Both the position numbers and the translations under genes were made by a program. From Tepidimonas taiwanensis (GTDB lineage Bacteria > Pseudomonadota > Gammaproteobacteria > Burkholderiales > Burkholderiaceae_C), in contig NZ_CP083911.1 in NCBI RefSeq assembly GCF_020162115.1, positions 1,488,001 to 1,552,000 on the forward strand: a stretch of 64,000 nt of DNA, given 5' to 3'. The notes beneath the pieces are model-generated. The model saw only the letters and a program-made list of their open reading frames with translations, had not been told where the DNA came from and searched no databases. Positions within the stretch are counted from its first letter, which is position 1; each line of letters starts with the position of its first letter. Shown piece after piece: positions 31,106 to 39,763 of the stretch.

Positions 31106-32043
31106 CCTTTTCTGACCGGCACGACCGGCTCGTCGAGCCACCGGCCGCAAGCGGGCGTAAACGGCTCGCGCACGGCCTGCAGCGTGACGTGGGTGATGTC
31201 GAAGCGATCGTGCAGCGCCTCCGTCGCCGATTGCAGGAAGGCGTCGTCCGGCGGGCCATCGGGCATCACGAGGTGGGCCGTCAGCACGACCTGTGACGTG
31301 CCCGTCGCCCAGATGTGCGGGTCGTGCACGCGCGCCACCCCGGGCAGGCTGCGCAAGCAGGCGTGCACCGCCTGCGGGTCGATGTGCGGCGGCACCCCGT
31401 CGAACAACAGGTGCACGGACTGCCGCAGCAGCCCCCACGTGCCGACGAGGATCACGACGGCGATGATGACGCTGACCACCGGGTCCAGCCAGATCCAGCC
31501 CAGCCACCAGGTCAGCAGGCCGGCGACGACGACCCCCGCCGACACCAGCGCGTCCGCGGCCATGTGCCAGAACGCGCCGCGGATGTTGAGGTCTTCCTGC
31601 TGCCCACGCAGGATCAGCAGCGCCGTCGCGGTATTGACGACGATGCCGATGCCCGCGACGACCATGATGGTCACGCCCTGCTCCGCGGGCATCGCCACGC
31701 CGCTCAGCAGGCGCTCCACCGCCTCCCACAGCAGTGCGCCGATGGCCACCAGCAGCAGCACGGCGTTGCCGAACGCCGCGAGGATAGTGGCGCGCCGCCA
31801 GCCGTAGGTGTGGCGCGCGTTGGGCGCCACCCGACCCGCCAGGGCCCCCGCCCACGCCAGCACCAGGCCGGCGACGTCGCTGAGGTTGTGGCCGGCATCC
31901 GCCAGCAGCGCAAGCGATCCGATCCGCCAACCGTAAAACGCCTCGATCAGCACGAAGCCGACGTTGAGCGCAATCCCGATCGCGAACGCCCGGTCGAACC
32001 CCGCCGGGGCGTCGTGGTGATGATGGTGCGCGTGCTCACCCAT
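31072..32043 (-). CDS. Cation diffusion facilitator (CDF) metal exporter
   Basis: This 323-residue, six-TM protein of the CzcD/ZitB group exports Zn2+ (or Cd2+, Co2+) in exchange for protons. The N-terminus is His-rich (HAHHHHH, residues 4-10). The TM2 metal site is DAGHNLSD (D49, H52, D56) and the TM5 site FWHMAADAL. The C-terminal cytoplasmic domain carries HDPHIWATG. It ends inside a terminator hairpin shared with tRNA-Pro. It follows the thioredoxin-like gene by 44 bases. Confidence 0.9.
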   Translation of the reverse strand: MGEHAHHHHHDAPAGFDRAFAIGIALNVGFVLIEAFYGWRIGSLALLADAGHNLSDVAGLVLAWAGALAGRVAPNARHTYGWRRATILAAFGNAVLLLVAIGALLWEAVERLLSGVAMPAEQGVTIMVVAGIGIVVNTATALLILRGQQEDLNIRGAFWHMAADALVSAGVVVAGLLTWWLGWIWLDPVVSVIIAVVILVGTWGLLRQSVHLLFDGVPPHIDPQAVHACLRSLPGVARVHDPHIWATGTSQVVLTAHLVMPDGPPDDAFLQSATEALHDRFDITHVTLQAVREPFTPACGRWLDEPVVPVRKGKEKGLTRSLT

Positions 32044-32087
32044 GACCGATCCGCCGCCAGCGTCGGTGCATCCCGGTCACGCCGCCG

Positions 32088-32324
32088 TCACGCGGCCGCG
32101 AACCACTGCTCGACCTTCTCGCGGCTGGGCACGCCGCCCGCGTGCACGACCTTGCCGTCGATCACCACGCCCGGCGTGCTCATGATGCCGTAGCGCATGA
32201 TGTCCTGCAGGTTCTCGACCTTGCCTACGGTCACGGACACGCCCTTGGCCTGCGCCACCTGCTCGATCAGGGCGATCGTGTTGCGGCAATTGGCACAACC
32301 GGTGCCGAGTACCTTGATGTCCAT
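32088..32324 (-). CDS. Thioredoxin-like small redox protein (redox-active disulfide protein 2 type)
   Basis: A 78-residue protein with a thioredoxin fold. The CxxC motif is GTGCANC (C10, C13), the cis-proline is in STPGVVIDG, and the length matches the archaeal/bacterial mini-thioredoxins. These are often encoded beside YraQ-type permeases, as here. It probably acts in thiol or metal(loid) redox chemistry with the permease. Its ribosome site (AGGAG) overlaps the stop codon of the upstream metallo-hydrolase gene. Confidence 0.88.
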   Translation of the reverse strand: MDIKVLGTGCANCRNTIALIEQVAQAKGVSVTVGKVENLQDIMRYGIMSTPGVVIDGKVVHAGGVPSREKVEQWFAAA

Positions 32325-32330
32325 CGTGTC

Positions 32331-33287
32331 TTACTCCTGTTCCAGTTCCAGATATGTGCGGTTGGCCAGTTGCGGCAGCCACACCTCCACGTGCTTGAGA
32401 TGCCGAAACGGTGTCGCGTCGAACGTACGCACCGCCTCGCTCAAATCGACGCCCGCCTCCACCGCCTTGGCCATGTGCGCGCGCAGCGCCCGCAGCAACG
32501 CCCCCGTGTCGCGCTGCGCCTGGGCCAAGTCGGTCACACGCCCGTGCCCCGGCACGACGACACGCGGTTGCAGCGCCTCCAGCGCCTCGAACGACTGCAG
32601 CCACGTTTTGGTGCGGCTGATGGGGTGCAGCCCGAGGATACGGTCGACATAGACCACGTCCCCAGTGAAAACCACACCCGCGTCGGGCAGCCAAACCATA
32701 CTGTCGCCCGGCGTGTGGCCGCCGCCGCGGTGGATGACCTGCACGCGCACGCCGCCCAAATCGAGCGTCGTGTCCGGATCGGTGAGCCAGCGCGTCGGCA
32801 GCACGGGTTCGGTGCCCGCAAGCTTGTCCTTGAGCACCGGGGCCAGGGCCTGCAGGTGCTGCGGCCCGCGCGCGATCATGTCGGCACGGGCGTTGGCGTG
32901 GGCGATGATCTCCGCGCCTTGCGCCGCAAAGTAGCCATTGCCCAGCCAGCGGTGGTCCTGCCCGCCGGTGTTGAAAACCCACTGGATCGGCTGCGGTGTC
33001 ACGCGCCGCGCCGCCTCCGCGATCTGGCGCGCGCTCTGGAACGTGGCCCCCGAATCGATCAACAGCGCACCTGCCGGCGTGACGACGAGCCCGATGTTGG
33101 CGTTGAGCGCCTCGTTCTCGTAGGTGCGCCCCTCCAGATCGCCGATGTAGGCGTACACCCCCGGCGCGACGGGCTCGAACCGCACCGTCAGCGCCCACGC
33201 CTGCGCGGCCACCCACGCCAGCGCCGCCGCCACCAGCCACCGCACGGCCCGCGCGCGGCGCGCCGTCGAGATCATCCATCCGTCCAT
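32331..33287 (-). CDS. Metallo-beta-lactamase-fold protein with altered metal site, secreted
   Basis: The 318-residue protein has an N-terminal signal anchor or signal peptide (residues 10-32). The MBL fold is recognisable from IDSGATFQSA, GGGHTPGDSMVWL, VVFTGDVVY and VVVPGHGRV. However, the usual H-x-H-x-D-H motif is replaced by NTGGQDHRW (106-114): the two leading histidines are missing and the loop is one residue shorter. Metal site 1 is therefore probably lost, while Asp/His ligands of site 2 remain. Function unknown; it lies between a YraQ permease and a thioredoxin-like protein, perhaps acting on periplasmic thiol or sulfur compounds. Confidence 0.8.
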   Translation of the reverse strand: MDGWMISTARRARAVRWLVAAALAWVAAQAWALTVRFEPVAPGVYAYIGDLEGRTYENEALNANIGLVVTPAGALLIDSGATFQSARQIAEAARRVTPQPIQWVFNTGGQDHRWLGNGYFAAQGAEIIAHANARADMIARGPQHLQALAPVLKDKLAGTEPVLPTRWLTDPDTTLDLGGVRVQVIHRGGGHTPGDSMVWLPDAGVVFTGDVVYVDRILGLHPISRTKTWLQSFEALEALQPRVVVPGHGRVTDLAQAQRDTGALLRALRAHMAKAVEAGVDLSEAVRTFDATPFRHLKHVEVWLPQLANRTYLELEQE

Positions 33288-33310
33288 ACCCACTCCGGTA
33301 TCGTTGCGCC

Positions 33311-34357
33311 TCACAGCACCGCGTTGAAAACAAACCCCACCGCCAGAATACCGCTGGCCACCACGGCGACGAACGTGGCAATCAAGCGCATCTTGAGCAC
33401 CTTGCGCAGGATCACCATCTCCGGCAGCGACAGCGCAATCACGCTCATCATGAACGCCAGCACCGTGCCCAGCGCCGCGCCCTTGGCCAGCAGCGCCTGC
33501 ACGATGGGAATGACGCCCGCCGCGTTGGTGTACATCGGCACGCCGATCACCACCGCCAGCGGCACCGACCACCACGCGTCCTTGCCCATGATCGCGGCCA
33601 TGAAGTCCTGCGGCACCCAGCCGTGGATACCGGCACCGATGGCGATCCCCGCCAGGATATAGGGCCACACTTTGCCGACGATTTCACGCACCGACGCCAG
33701 CCCGGCTTGGATGCGATCGGCCAGCGTCAGGCGCTGCGCCTCGTAGGCGGCCGACACTTTCGGGATGTCGCGCACCCAGTCCTCCAGGTGGGCTTCCATC
33801 TTCAGCCGCCCGATCACCCAACCGGCCACGATCGCCACCGTCAGCCCCAGCCCCAGGTACAGCGCCGCGATCTTCCAGCCAAAGAGGCCGAACAGCAGCG
33901 CCAGCGCCACTTCGTTGACCATGGGCGCGGCGATCAGGAACGAAAACGTCACCCCGAGCGGCACGCCCGCCTGCACGAAGCCGATGAACAGCGGCACCGC
34001 CGAGCACGAGCAAAACGGCGTGACGATGCCGAGCAGCGCGGCCAGCACGTTGGCCAGGCCTTGCGAACGCCCCGCCAACAGCGCCCGCGTGCGCTCCGGC
34101 GTGAAGTAGCTGTTGACCATGCCCATCACGAACACGACGCCGGTGAGCAGCAACAGCACCTTGGGCGTGTCGTAAAAGAAGAACTGCAGGGCGCTGCCCA
34201 GATGGCTGTCGCGCGCCACCGGCAGCGCAGCGACGAGCGCCTCGGACGCCGGGACGAGCGACTGGTACAGCCCCCACCAGGCAACGGCCGCCAGGAGAAG
34301 AAACCCGACGGGCTGCCGCCGGGGCCATTGGTTCAGGGTTTGGGGCAAAACGGACAT
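33311..34357 (-). CDS. YraQ/ArsP-type permease (DUF318)
   Basis: The 348-residue membrane protein has about eight TM segments. The hallmark TPFCSCSAVP has cysteines C116 and C118, and the second half has the related GVPMYTNAAGVIPI. Relatives include ArsP, which exports trivalent organoarsenicals, and less-defined permeases linked to thioredoxin-like proteins. A large cytoplasmic loop lies near 165-215. The frame stays open into the upstream region, but MSVLPQTLNQWPRRQPVG is the first good start. First gene of the four-gene minus-strand cluster. Confidence 0.85.
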   Translation of the reverse strand: MSVLPQTLNQWPRRQPVGFLLLAAVAWWGLYQSLVPASEALVAALPVARDSHLGSALQFFFYDTPKVLLLLTGVVFVMGMVNSYFTPERTRALLAGRSQGLANVLAALLGIVTPFCSCSAVPLFIGFVQAGVPLGVTFSFLIAAPMVNEVALALLFGLFGWKIAALYLGLGLTVAIVAGWVIGRLKMEAHLEDWVRDIPKVSAAYEAQRLTLADRIQAGLASVREIVGKVWPYILAGIAIGAGIHGWVPQDFMAAIMGKDAWWSVPLAVVIGVPMYTNAAGVIPIVQALLAKGAALGTVLAFMMSVIALSLPEMVILRKVLKMRLIATFVAVVASGILAVGFVFNAVL

Positions 34358-34371
34358 GCTCGACCTTTGCT

Positions 34372-34389
34372 TATACTCCTCATGGTATA
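34372..34389. promoter_or_regulatory. Inverted repeat at the presumed promoter of the permease cluster
   Basis: TATAC, eight bases, then GTATA form a perfect palindrome 14 bases upstream of the permease start and overlap a TATAAG -10-like element on the minus strand. It could be a repressor site. The rest of the 233-base gap (34358-34590) shows no gene, and no regulator gene is adjacent. Confidence 0.4.
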
Positions 34390-34590
34390 CACAATCCGTG
34401 AACAATGCCATCCCTCGGGCCGGTCGAATCGCCCCCACCGCGGGCCTCCGCCGCGCGCCCCCACCGCGGGACCGCAGGAACGCCCGCGCGGGCTGCCCGG
34501 TGCTTTGTCGGCAGCGCCCGGGATGGCGCAACCGGGCGCGTCGACCGGGCGGGTCGGACTGTCGGTGGCTGTCGGTCGCGTCCGTGCGGT

Positions 34591-37401
34591 TCAGTGCCCG
34601 AGCCACTGCCGCAGGTAGTGCTCGGCCGGCTGCGGCCGACCGAACAGGTAGCCCTGCATGCGTGGACAACCCAGCGCGCGCAAGCGCTCGGCCTGGGCAT
34701 CGGTTTCCACGCCCTCGGCCACCACCTGCAGGCCGAAGTCCCGCGCCAGCCCGAGGATCGCGCGGGTGATCGTGCTGTCGTTGGCGTCGTCCGGCAACCC
34801 GTCGACGAAGGCACGGTCGATCTTGATCTCGTGCAGCGGCAATTGTTTCAGGTACGTCATCGACGAGTAGCCGGTCCCAAAATCGTCGATCGAGAGCTTG
34901 ACGCCGGTGCGATGCAACGCGTACAGGCGCGCGACCACCTGGTCGGCGTCGGTCAGCAGCATGCTCTCGGTGATCTCCAGGGTCAGTCGAGAGGCGAACA
35001 CACCCTCTTCGCCGAGGATGCGCTGCAGCCGCGCAACGAAGTCGGCTTCCCGCAACTGGCGGGCACTGACGTTGACACTGATTTCGATCGGCAGCCCGGC
35101 GTCGTCCAGCCGGCGCAGCATCGCGCACGCGCGCTGCAGCATCCAATCGCCCATCGCGACGATGAGCCCCGTTTCCTCCGCCAGCGGGATGAAGGCACCG
35201 GGGTTGACCAGCCCCTTCGTTGGATGCCGCCAGCGCATCAGCGCCTCGGCCGCGACGGTGCGCCCCTGGGCGTCCACCTGCGGCTGCAGGTACAGCTCCA
35301 GCTCGCCGCGGGTCAGCGCATCGTGCAGATCGTTCTCGAGCTGCAAGCGCTCCGTGGCCGCCTGCTGCATCGCGGGATCGAAAAAGCACACGCGATCACG
35401 TCCCTGCTGTTTGGCCGCATACATCGCCGCGTCGGCCGAACTCAGCAACTCATCCGCACTGCGATTACCGTCCGGAAACAGCGCGATGCCGACACTGGCC
35501 GTTATGTGATACGACACCCCGCCGATGTCGAACGGCGCATGCAGCGCCTGCCGCAGCGATTCGCCCACCTCGTGCGCGTGCTTGCCGGCCACGGGCAGCG
35601 CCGGCGGCAGTTCGGTGACGATGGCCACGAACTCGTCCCCGCCCAGCCGCGCGAGCGTGTCCGCCGCGCGCAGGCGACTGCCCAGCCGCGCCGCCACCTG
35701 CTGCAACAGCTGGTCACCGACGGCATGCCCGCGCGAATCGTTGACGTTCTTGAAACGGTCTAGATCGATGAAGATCAGCGCGCCGCGTTCACCCACGCGC
35801 CGCGCCAGCGCCTCGGCCTGGTGCAGGCGGTCCTGCAACAACCGCCGGTTTGGTAGCCCGGTCAGCACATCATAGAACGCCAAGTACTGTATCTGCGCCT
35901 GCGCGGCCTTGCGATCGGAGACGTCGGCCAGCGTCCCGGTGACGCGCCGCGGCGAGCCGTCCGCCAGGCGCTCCGTCACCCGACCGCGCGAGCCCAGCCA
36001 ACGCCAGCCACCACGGCCGTCGGCAACGCGAAACTCGGCTTCGTAGGTTGGCACCTCGCCCGCGAGGTGGGCGCTGAAGCGCCGCTGCGCCGCCATGCGG
36101 TCCTCCGGGTGCATCCGCTCCACCCATTCACCGCGCGAAATTGCCGTGCGGGACGCGTCCACGTTCAGCAGCTCGCGCGCCCGTTTATCCAGCAGCATGC
36201 TGTCGTCGGTCAGCTGCAGGTCCCACAGGCCAAAGCCCGATGCCTCCAGCGCCAGCGCGAGCCGCGTGCGATTGTCTTCCAGCGACGTGCGCAGGCGGTA
36301 GGCCTCCGACACATCGTGAAACACCATCACCACCCCCACCAGCGCGCCACTGGCGTCGCGAATCGGCGCGGCACTGTCCGAAATGTGGCGGCGTGTCCCA
36401 TCGCGCGCGATCAGCTCGGTGTGGTTGGCCAGCCCGACGATGTGCCCCGTTTCGAGCACACGCGCGATCGGCAGGTCCACCGGCTGCCCGGTGAGCGCGT
36501 TGGCGATGCGCATGATCTCGCTGACTGGACGCCCCAACGCCTCCGCCTCCGTCCAGCCGGTGAGCGCCTGCGCGATCGGGTTCAGGTAGGTCACCCGCAT
36601 CGCCGCGTCGGTGGCCACCAACCCATCCCCGATCGACTGCAGAATCGCGCTGACGCGGCTCTCGCTGACGACGAGTTGATCGACGGTGCGCCCGATGCGC
36701 GCTGCCATGTCGTCGAACACCCGTCCGAGCTGCCCGATCTCGTCGCAGCCCAGATCGTCACCGCCGGCGCGCCGGGAAAAATCGCCCCGCGCCAACCCTT
36801 GCGCCGCCTGCTCGAGCCGCGCCAGCCGCGCACCGACGTGCCGCCCCCAGCCAAGCAGCAGCCACACCGCCACCCCGACGCCGATGCCCAGCACAGCAAG
36901 GGCACTGGCGACGAGGTAGCCGGCCGCGTCGGCCAGCGCCGCGGCGTTGAGGCGCACCCGCACCTCGCCGAAATACAGGCTCCCTTGCGTGAGCGGAATG
37001 CGCAACTCGCTGCTCCAAGGCAATGGCGGCGACGCCGGGGCAGCCACTTCTTGCCACACCCGGCCGTCGTGGCCCAGCACGACCACGCGGTCGATCGACT
37101 CGCCGCGCACCAGTTCGCGCACGACTTCCGCCACCGTGGCCTGGTCGCGCTCGATCATCGGGGTCAGCAGTGCTGCCTCGACGATGGGCCGCAGCAGCCG
37201 CTCCTGTGCCGCCAGCAGGCGTTGCGCCCCCAAAGACAGCGCCCACCAGCCCAGCCCCAGCGCGAGCAGCACCACGACACCGGCGATGACCGCGGTGAGC
37301 CACCCGATCTGCACCCGGAACGGCCACGCGTCGATGCGCCGCATCAGCGCCGTTCGCCATTTGCCCGGCCACCAGCCGGCCCTTGCGTGGGAAGATTTCA
37401 T
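34591..37401 (-). CDS. Membrane sensor with HAMP, two PAS, GGDEF and EAL domains
   Basis: 936 residues. Order: TM1 (about 28-52), periplasmic sensor of about 110 residues, TM2 (about 161-183), HAMP (to about 236), PAS1 (about 245-365), PAS2 with PAC (about 375-490), GGDEF (about 500-665), EAL (about 680-930). The cyclase motif GGDEF (587-591) and I-site RAAD (578-581) are intact. The phosphodiesterase domain has EAL (719-721), DDFGTGYSS and the terminal MQGYLFGRP. It may both make and break cyclic di-GMP. Its ATG overlaps the stop codon of the upstream binding-protein gene, which suggests that protein is its input partner. Confidence 0.93.
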   Translation of the reverse strand: MKSSHARAGWWPGKWRTALMRRIDAWPFRVQIGWLTAVIAGVVVLLALGLGWWALSLGAQRLLAAQERLLRPIVEAALLTPMIERDQATVAEVVRELVRGESIDRVVVLGHDGRVWQEVAAPASPPLPWSSELRIPLTQGSLYFGEVRVRLNAAALADAAGYLVASALAVLGIGVGVAVWLLLGWGRHVGARLARLEQAAQGLARGDFSRRAGGDDLGCDEIGQLGRVFDDMAARIGRTVDQLVVSESRVSAILQSIGDGLVATDAAMRVTYLNPIAQALTGWTEAEALGRPVSEIMRIANALTGQPVDLPIARVLETGHIVGLANHTELIARDGTRRHISDSAAPIRDASGALVGVVMVFHDVSEAYRLRTSLEDNRTRLALALEASGFGLWDLQLTDDSMLLDKRARELLNVDASRTAISRGEWVERMHPEDRMAAQRRFSAHLAGEVPTYEAEFRVADGRGGWRWLGSRGRVTERLADGSPRRVTGTLADVSDRKAAQAQIQYLAFYDVLTGLPNRRLLQDRLHQAEALARRVGERGALIFIDLDRFKNVNDSRGHAVGDQLLQQVAARLGSRLRAADTLARLGGDEFVAIVTELPPALPVAGKHAHEVGESLRQALHAPFDIGGVSYHITASVGIALFPDGNRSADELLSSADAAMYAAKQQGRDRVCFFDPAMQQAATERLQLENDLHDALTRGELELYLQPQVDAQGRTVAAEALMRWRHPTKGLVNPGAFIPLAEETGLIVAMGDWMLQRACAMLRRLDDAGLPIEISVNVSARQLREADFVARLQRILGEEGVFASRLTLEITESMLLTDADQVVARLYALHRTGVKLSIDDFGTGYSSMTYLKQLPLHEIKIDRAFVDGLPDDANDSTITRAILGLARDFGLQVVAEGVETDAQAERLRALGCPRMQGYLFGRPQPAEHYLRQWLGH

Positions 37402-38261
37402 GACAGGCGGTAGTACTCGAGCACGAACGGGTCGAGGTCGCGCAACTCCTCCTCACGCACCGGCAGCAGCCCACCGTGACCCAGCGAACGCACGAACGCC
37501 CGTCCGGGCGGGGTCGCAGCGAACGTGACCAGCGCCTGTGAGAGCGCCGCCGCGCGCGAGCGCCAGCGGGGCGCGGCGTGGTACACCACCGCCGACAGCC
37601 CCTTGGGCAGCGGCACGAGCACGCGCACCCGGCTGGCGAGCGACGGGTCCACCTGCGCGAGCGTGGTCACCGACACGATGGCCGCGGCCGCGTCGCCGAC
37701 CAGCACCCGGTGCAGCGAGTTGGCGTGCGAGCCGCTGACGACGAGGGTGTAGTCCACGTCGACCAGCAGCCCCCGCTCGCGCAGGCCCCGCGTGCCCAGC
37801 ACGGTCAGCGCCGCCAACCGGTCCGTCACCGCGATGGCGCGCCCGCGCAGCTGCGCCACGTCCGCGACCGCGCTGTCTTCGGCCACCACCAGCAGCGGCT
37901 CCAGCGGCACCTGGGTGCGCGCCACCGGCACGTGCCCGAGCTCCCGCTGCGCCAGGCGCGCGATGAACAGCGAGTCGGCGACGACGTCGTAGGCCCCGTC
38001 GCGCAGGCGCTGGACGTGCGCGCGGTAGTCGCGCGCGCTGGCCAGCTCCACGCGCATGTCCAGCGCGGCCTGCAACACCGGTTGCAGCGGGGCGTACAGC
38101 GTCACCAGCCGCTGCGCCGGCAGGTACGGCACGATGCCGAGGGTCGCGACCCGCTCCTGCGCCCGGCCGCGGCCCGCGCCCAGCAGCCCCGCGCCCGCCA
38201 CCAGCATCGCGAGCGCCTGGCGCCGCGTCCGCTGCGGCCAATCGGGTTGTCTGTGGTCCAC
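37398..38261 (-). CDS. Periplasmic substrate-binding protein, PhnD-like family
   Basis: This 287-residue protein resembles the phosphate/phosphonate-binding PhnD/SsuA-like superfamily. The start is GTG. The N-terminus has a possible twin-arginine signal (RTRRQALAMLVAGAGLLGAG, cleavage near RAQ). The body has the two-lobe layout with GIVPYLPAQRL, DYRAHVQRLRDGAYDVV and SGSHANSLHRVLVGDAAAAI. No ABC permease or ATPase is nearby. Instead it overlaps by 4 bases the gene for a cyclic di-GMP sensor, so a role as its ligand-sensing subunit is likely. Ligand unknown. Confidence 0.82.
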   Translation of the reverse strand: MDHRQPDWPQRTRRQALAMLVAGAGLLGAGRGRAQERVATLGIVPYLPAQRLVTLYAPLQPVLQAALDMRVELASARDYRAHVQRLRDGAYDVVADSLFIARLAQRELGHVPVARTQVPLEPLLVVAEDSAVADVAQLRGRAIAVTDRLAALTVLGTRGLRERGLLVDVDYTLVVSGSHANSLHRVLVGDAAAAIVSVTTLAQVDPSLASRVRVLVPLPKGLSAVVYHAAPRWRSRAAALSQALVTFAATPPGRAFVRSLGHGGLLPVREEELRDLDPFVLEYYRLS

Positions 38262-38316
38262 GCCCGTTCCCCTCTCTGCTGGGTTCGATCCCCCGGCTGC
38301 CGTCGGGGCCGCCGCG

Positions 38317-39741
38317 TCACGCCCCCGCGACCGTCATGCGGTCGATCAGCACGGAGCCGACGTATTTGGCCCCGAGATTGTAGACATCCGCCCCGATCGC
38401 CACAATCCCGCGGAACATGTCCTTGAGGTTGCCGGCGATGGTGATCTCCTGCACCGGATAGGCGATGACGCCGTCCTCGACCCAGAAACCGGCCGCGCCG
38501 CGCGAGTAGTCGCCGGTGACCGGGTTGACGCCCTGCCCCATCAGCTCGGTGACGAACAAACCGCGCCCGAGCTTGCGCAGCATCGCCGGCAGGTCATCAC
38601 CGGGCTGCGTGAGGCGGCTCTTCATGCGCAGGTTGTGCGACCCGCCGGCGTTGCCGGTCGTGCGCAGCCCCAGCTTGCGCGCCGAATACGTGCTCAGGAA
38701 ATAGCCCTTCACGCAGCCCGCGCCGACCACCGGGCGGGCGCGCGTGCGCACGCCCTCGTCGTCGAAGGGGGCGCTGCCCTTGGCGCCAATGAGGTGGGGG
38801 TCTTCGTCGATGTCGATGTGCGGCGCAAACACCTGCCGCCCAAGGCTGTCGGGCAAAAACGTGGTGCGCCGGTACAGCGCGCCGCCACTGACCGCCTGCA
38901 CGAACGCACCGAGCAACCCGGCCGCCAGCGGCGCTTCGAACAGCACCGGACACTCGGTGGTGGCAATCTTGCGGGGCTTCAGGCGCGCCAGCGCCCGCTC
39001 GGCGGCGTAGCGGCCCACCGCCTCGGGGCTGGCCAGCTCCGCGGGGTTGCGCATCGACGTGTACCAGTAGTCGCGCTGCATCCCGTCGCCCTTGCCGGCG
39101 ATGGGCGACACCGACAGGCTGTGGCGCGAACTCGCATAGCCGCCCGCAAAAATACCCTGCCGCCCACGCTCGCCGCCGCGCATGTGCTCGGCCCAGAAGT
39201 GCGACTGCTGCGCCGACACCGACGCGCCCTCGCTGTTGGTGATGCGCGGGCTGACCGCGAACGCCGCGGCCTCGCAGCGCAGCGCAAGCTCCACGGCCTG
39301 CTCCGCCGTGATCGGCCACGGGTGAAACAGCTCGAGGTCGGGGTAGTCGTTGGCGATGTCGATCTCGTCCGGCAGGCCGGCAGCCGGGTCCTCGGCGGTG
39401 TAGCGCGCGATGTCATAGGCGGCCTGTACGGTGCGCCGGATCGCCTCCGGCGAAAAATCCGAGGTCGACGCGTTGCCACGCCGCTGTCCCAGATAGACGG
39501 TGACGCCGAGCGACTTGTCGCGGTTGCGCTCGACGTTCTCCAACGCCCCCCGTCGCACCGAGACGCTCAGGCCACTGCCCTCCGAGACCTCGACCGCTGC
39601 GTCGGCCACGCCGAGCTGGCGCGCGTGCGTGAGGGCCAGATCGGCCAACGACTGGAACTGGGTCTGCGTGAACTGAAAGCCCGCGGCGGCGGGGTCGCCG
39701 GTGCGGGAGCGCGCGGGCGCGGAGCGGGTGGTGCGTTTCAT
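38317..39741 (-). CDS. pmbA: Metalloprotease PmbA (TldD/PmbA family)
   Basis: PmbA/TldE pairs with TldD to form a zinc protease that processes modified peptides and degrades unfolded peptides. The protein has 474 residues. Signatures include GALENVERNRDKSLGVTVYLG, GGALYRRTTFLPDSLG, GNAGGSHNLRM and the C-terminal GDYSRGAAGFWVEDG. The catalytic HExxH belongs to TldD and is not expected here. The Met chosen avoids overlap with the divergent darP start; an earlier Met 11 codons upstream is less likely. Confidence 0.93.
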   Translation of the reverse strand: MKRTTRSAPARSRTGDPAAAGFQFTQTQFQSLADLALTHARQLGVADAAVEVSEGSGLSVSVRRGALENVERNRDKSLGVTVYLGQRRGNASTSDFSPEAIRRTVQAAYDIARYTAEDPAAGLPDEIDIANDYPDLELFHPWPITAEQAVELALRCEAAAFAVSPRITNSEGASVSAQQSHFWAEHMRGGERGRQGIFAGGYASSRHSLSVSPIAGKGDGMQRDYWYTSMRNPAELASPEAVGRYAAERALARLKPRKIATTECPVLFEAPLAAGLLGAFVQAVSGGALYRRTTFLPDSLGRQVFAPHIDIDEDPHLIGAKGSAPFDDEGVRTRARPVVGAGCVKGYFLSTYSARKLGLRTTGNAGGSHNLRMKSRLTQPGDDLPAMLRKLGRGLFVTELMGQGVNPVTGDYSRGAAGFWVEDGVIAYPVQEITIAGNLKDMFRGIVAIGADVYNLGAKYVGSVLIDRMTVAGA

Positions 39742-39763
39742 GTCGCTGGCTATGATAGCGGCC

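Noticed and set aside
36067..37413. 448-codon plus-strand frame opposite the GGDEF-EAL gene
   Set aside because: Arg/His/Gln-rich antisense shadow. The minus-strand protein has clear HAMP and PAS domains over the same bases.
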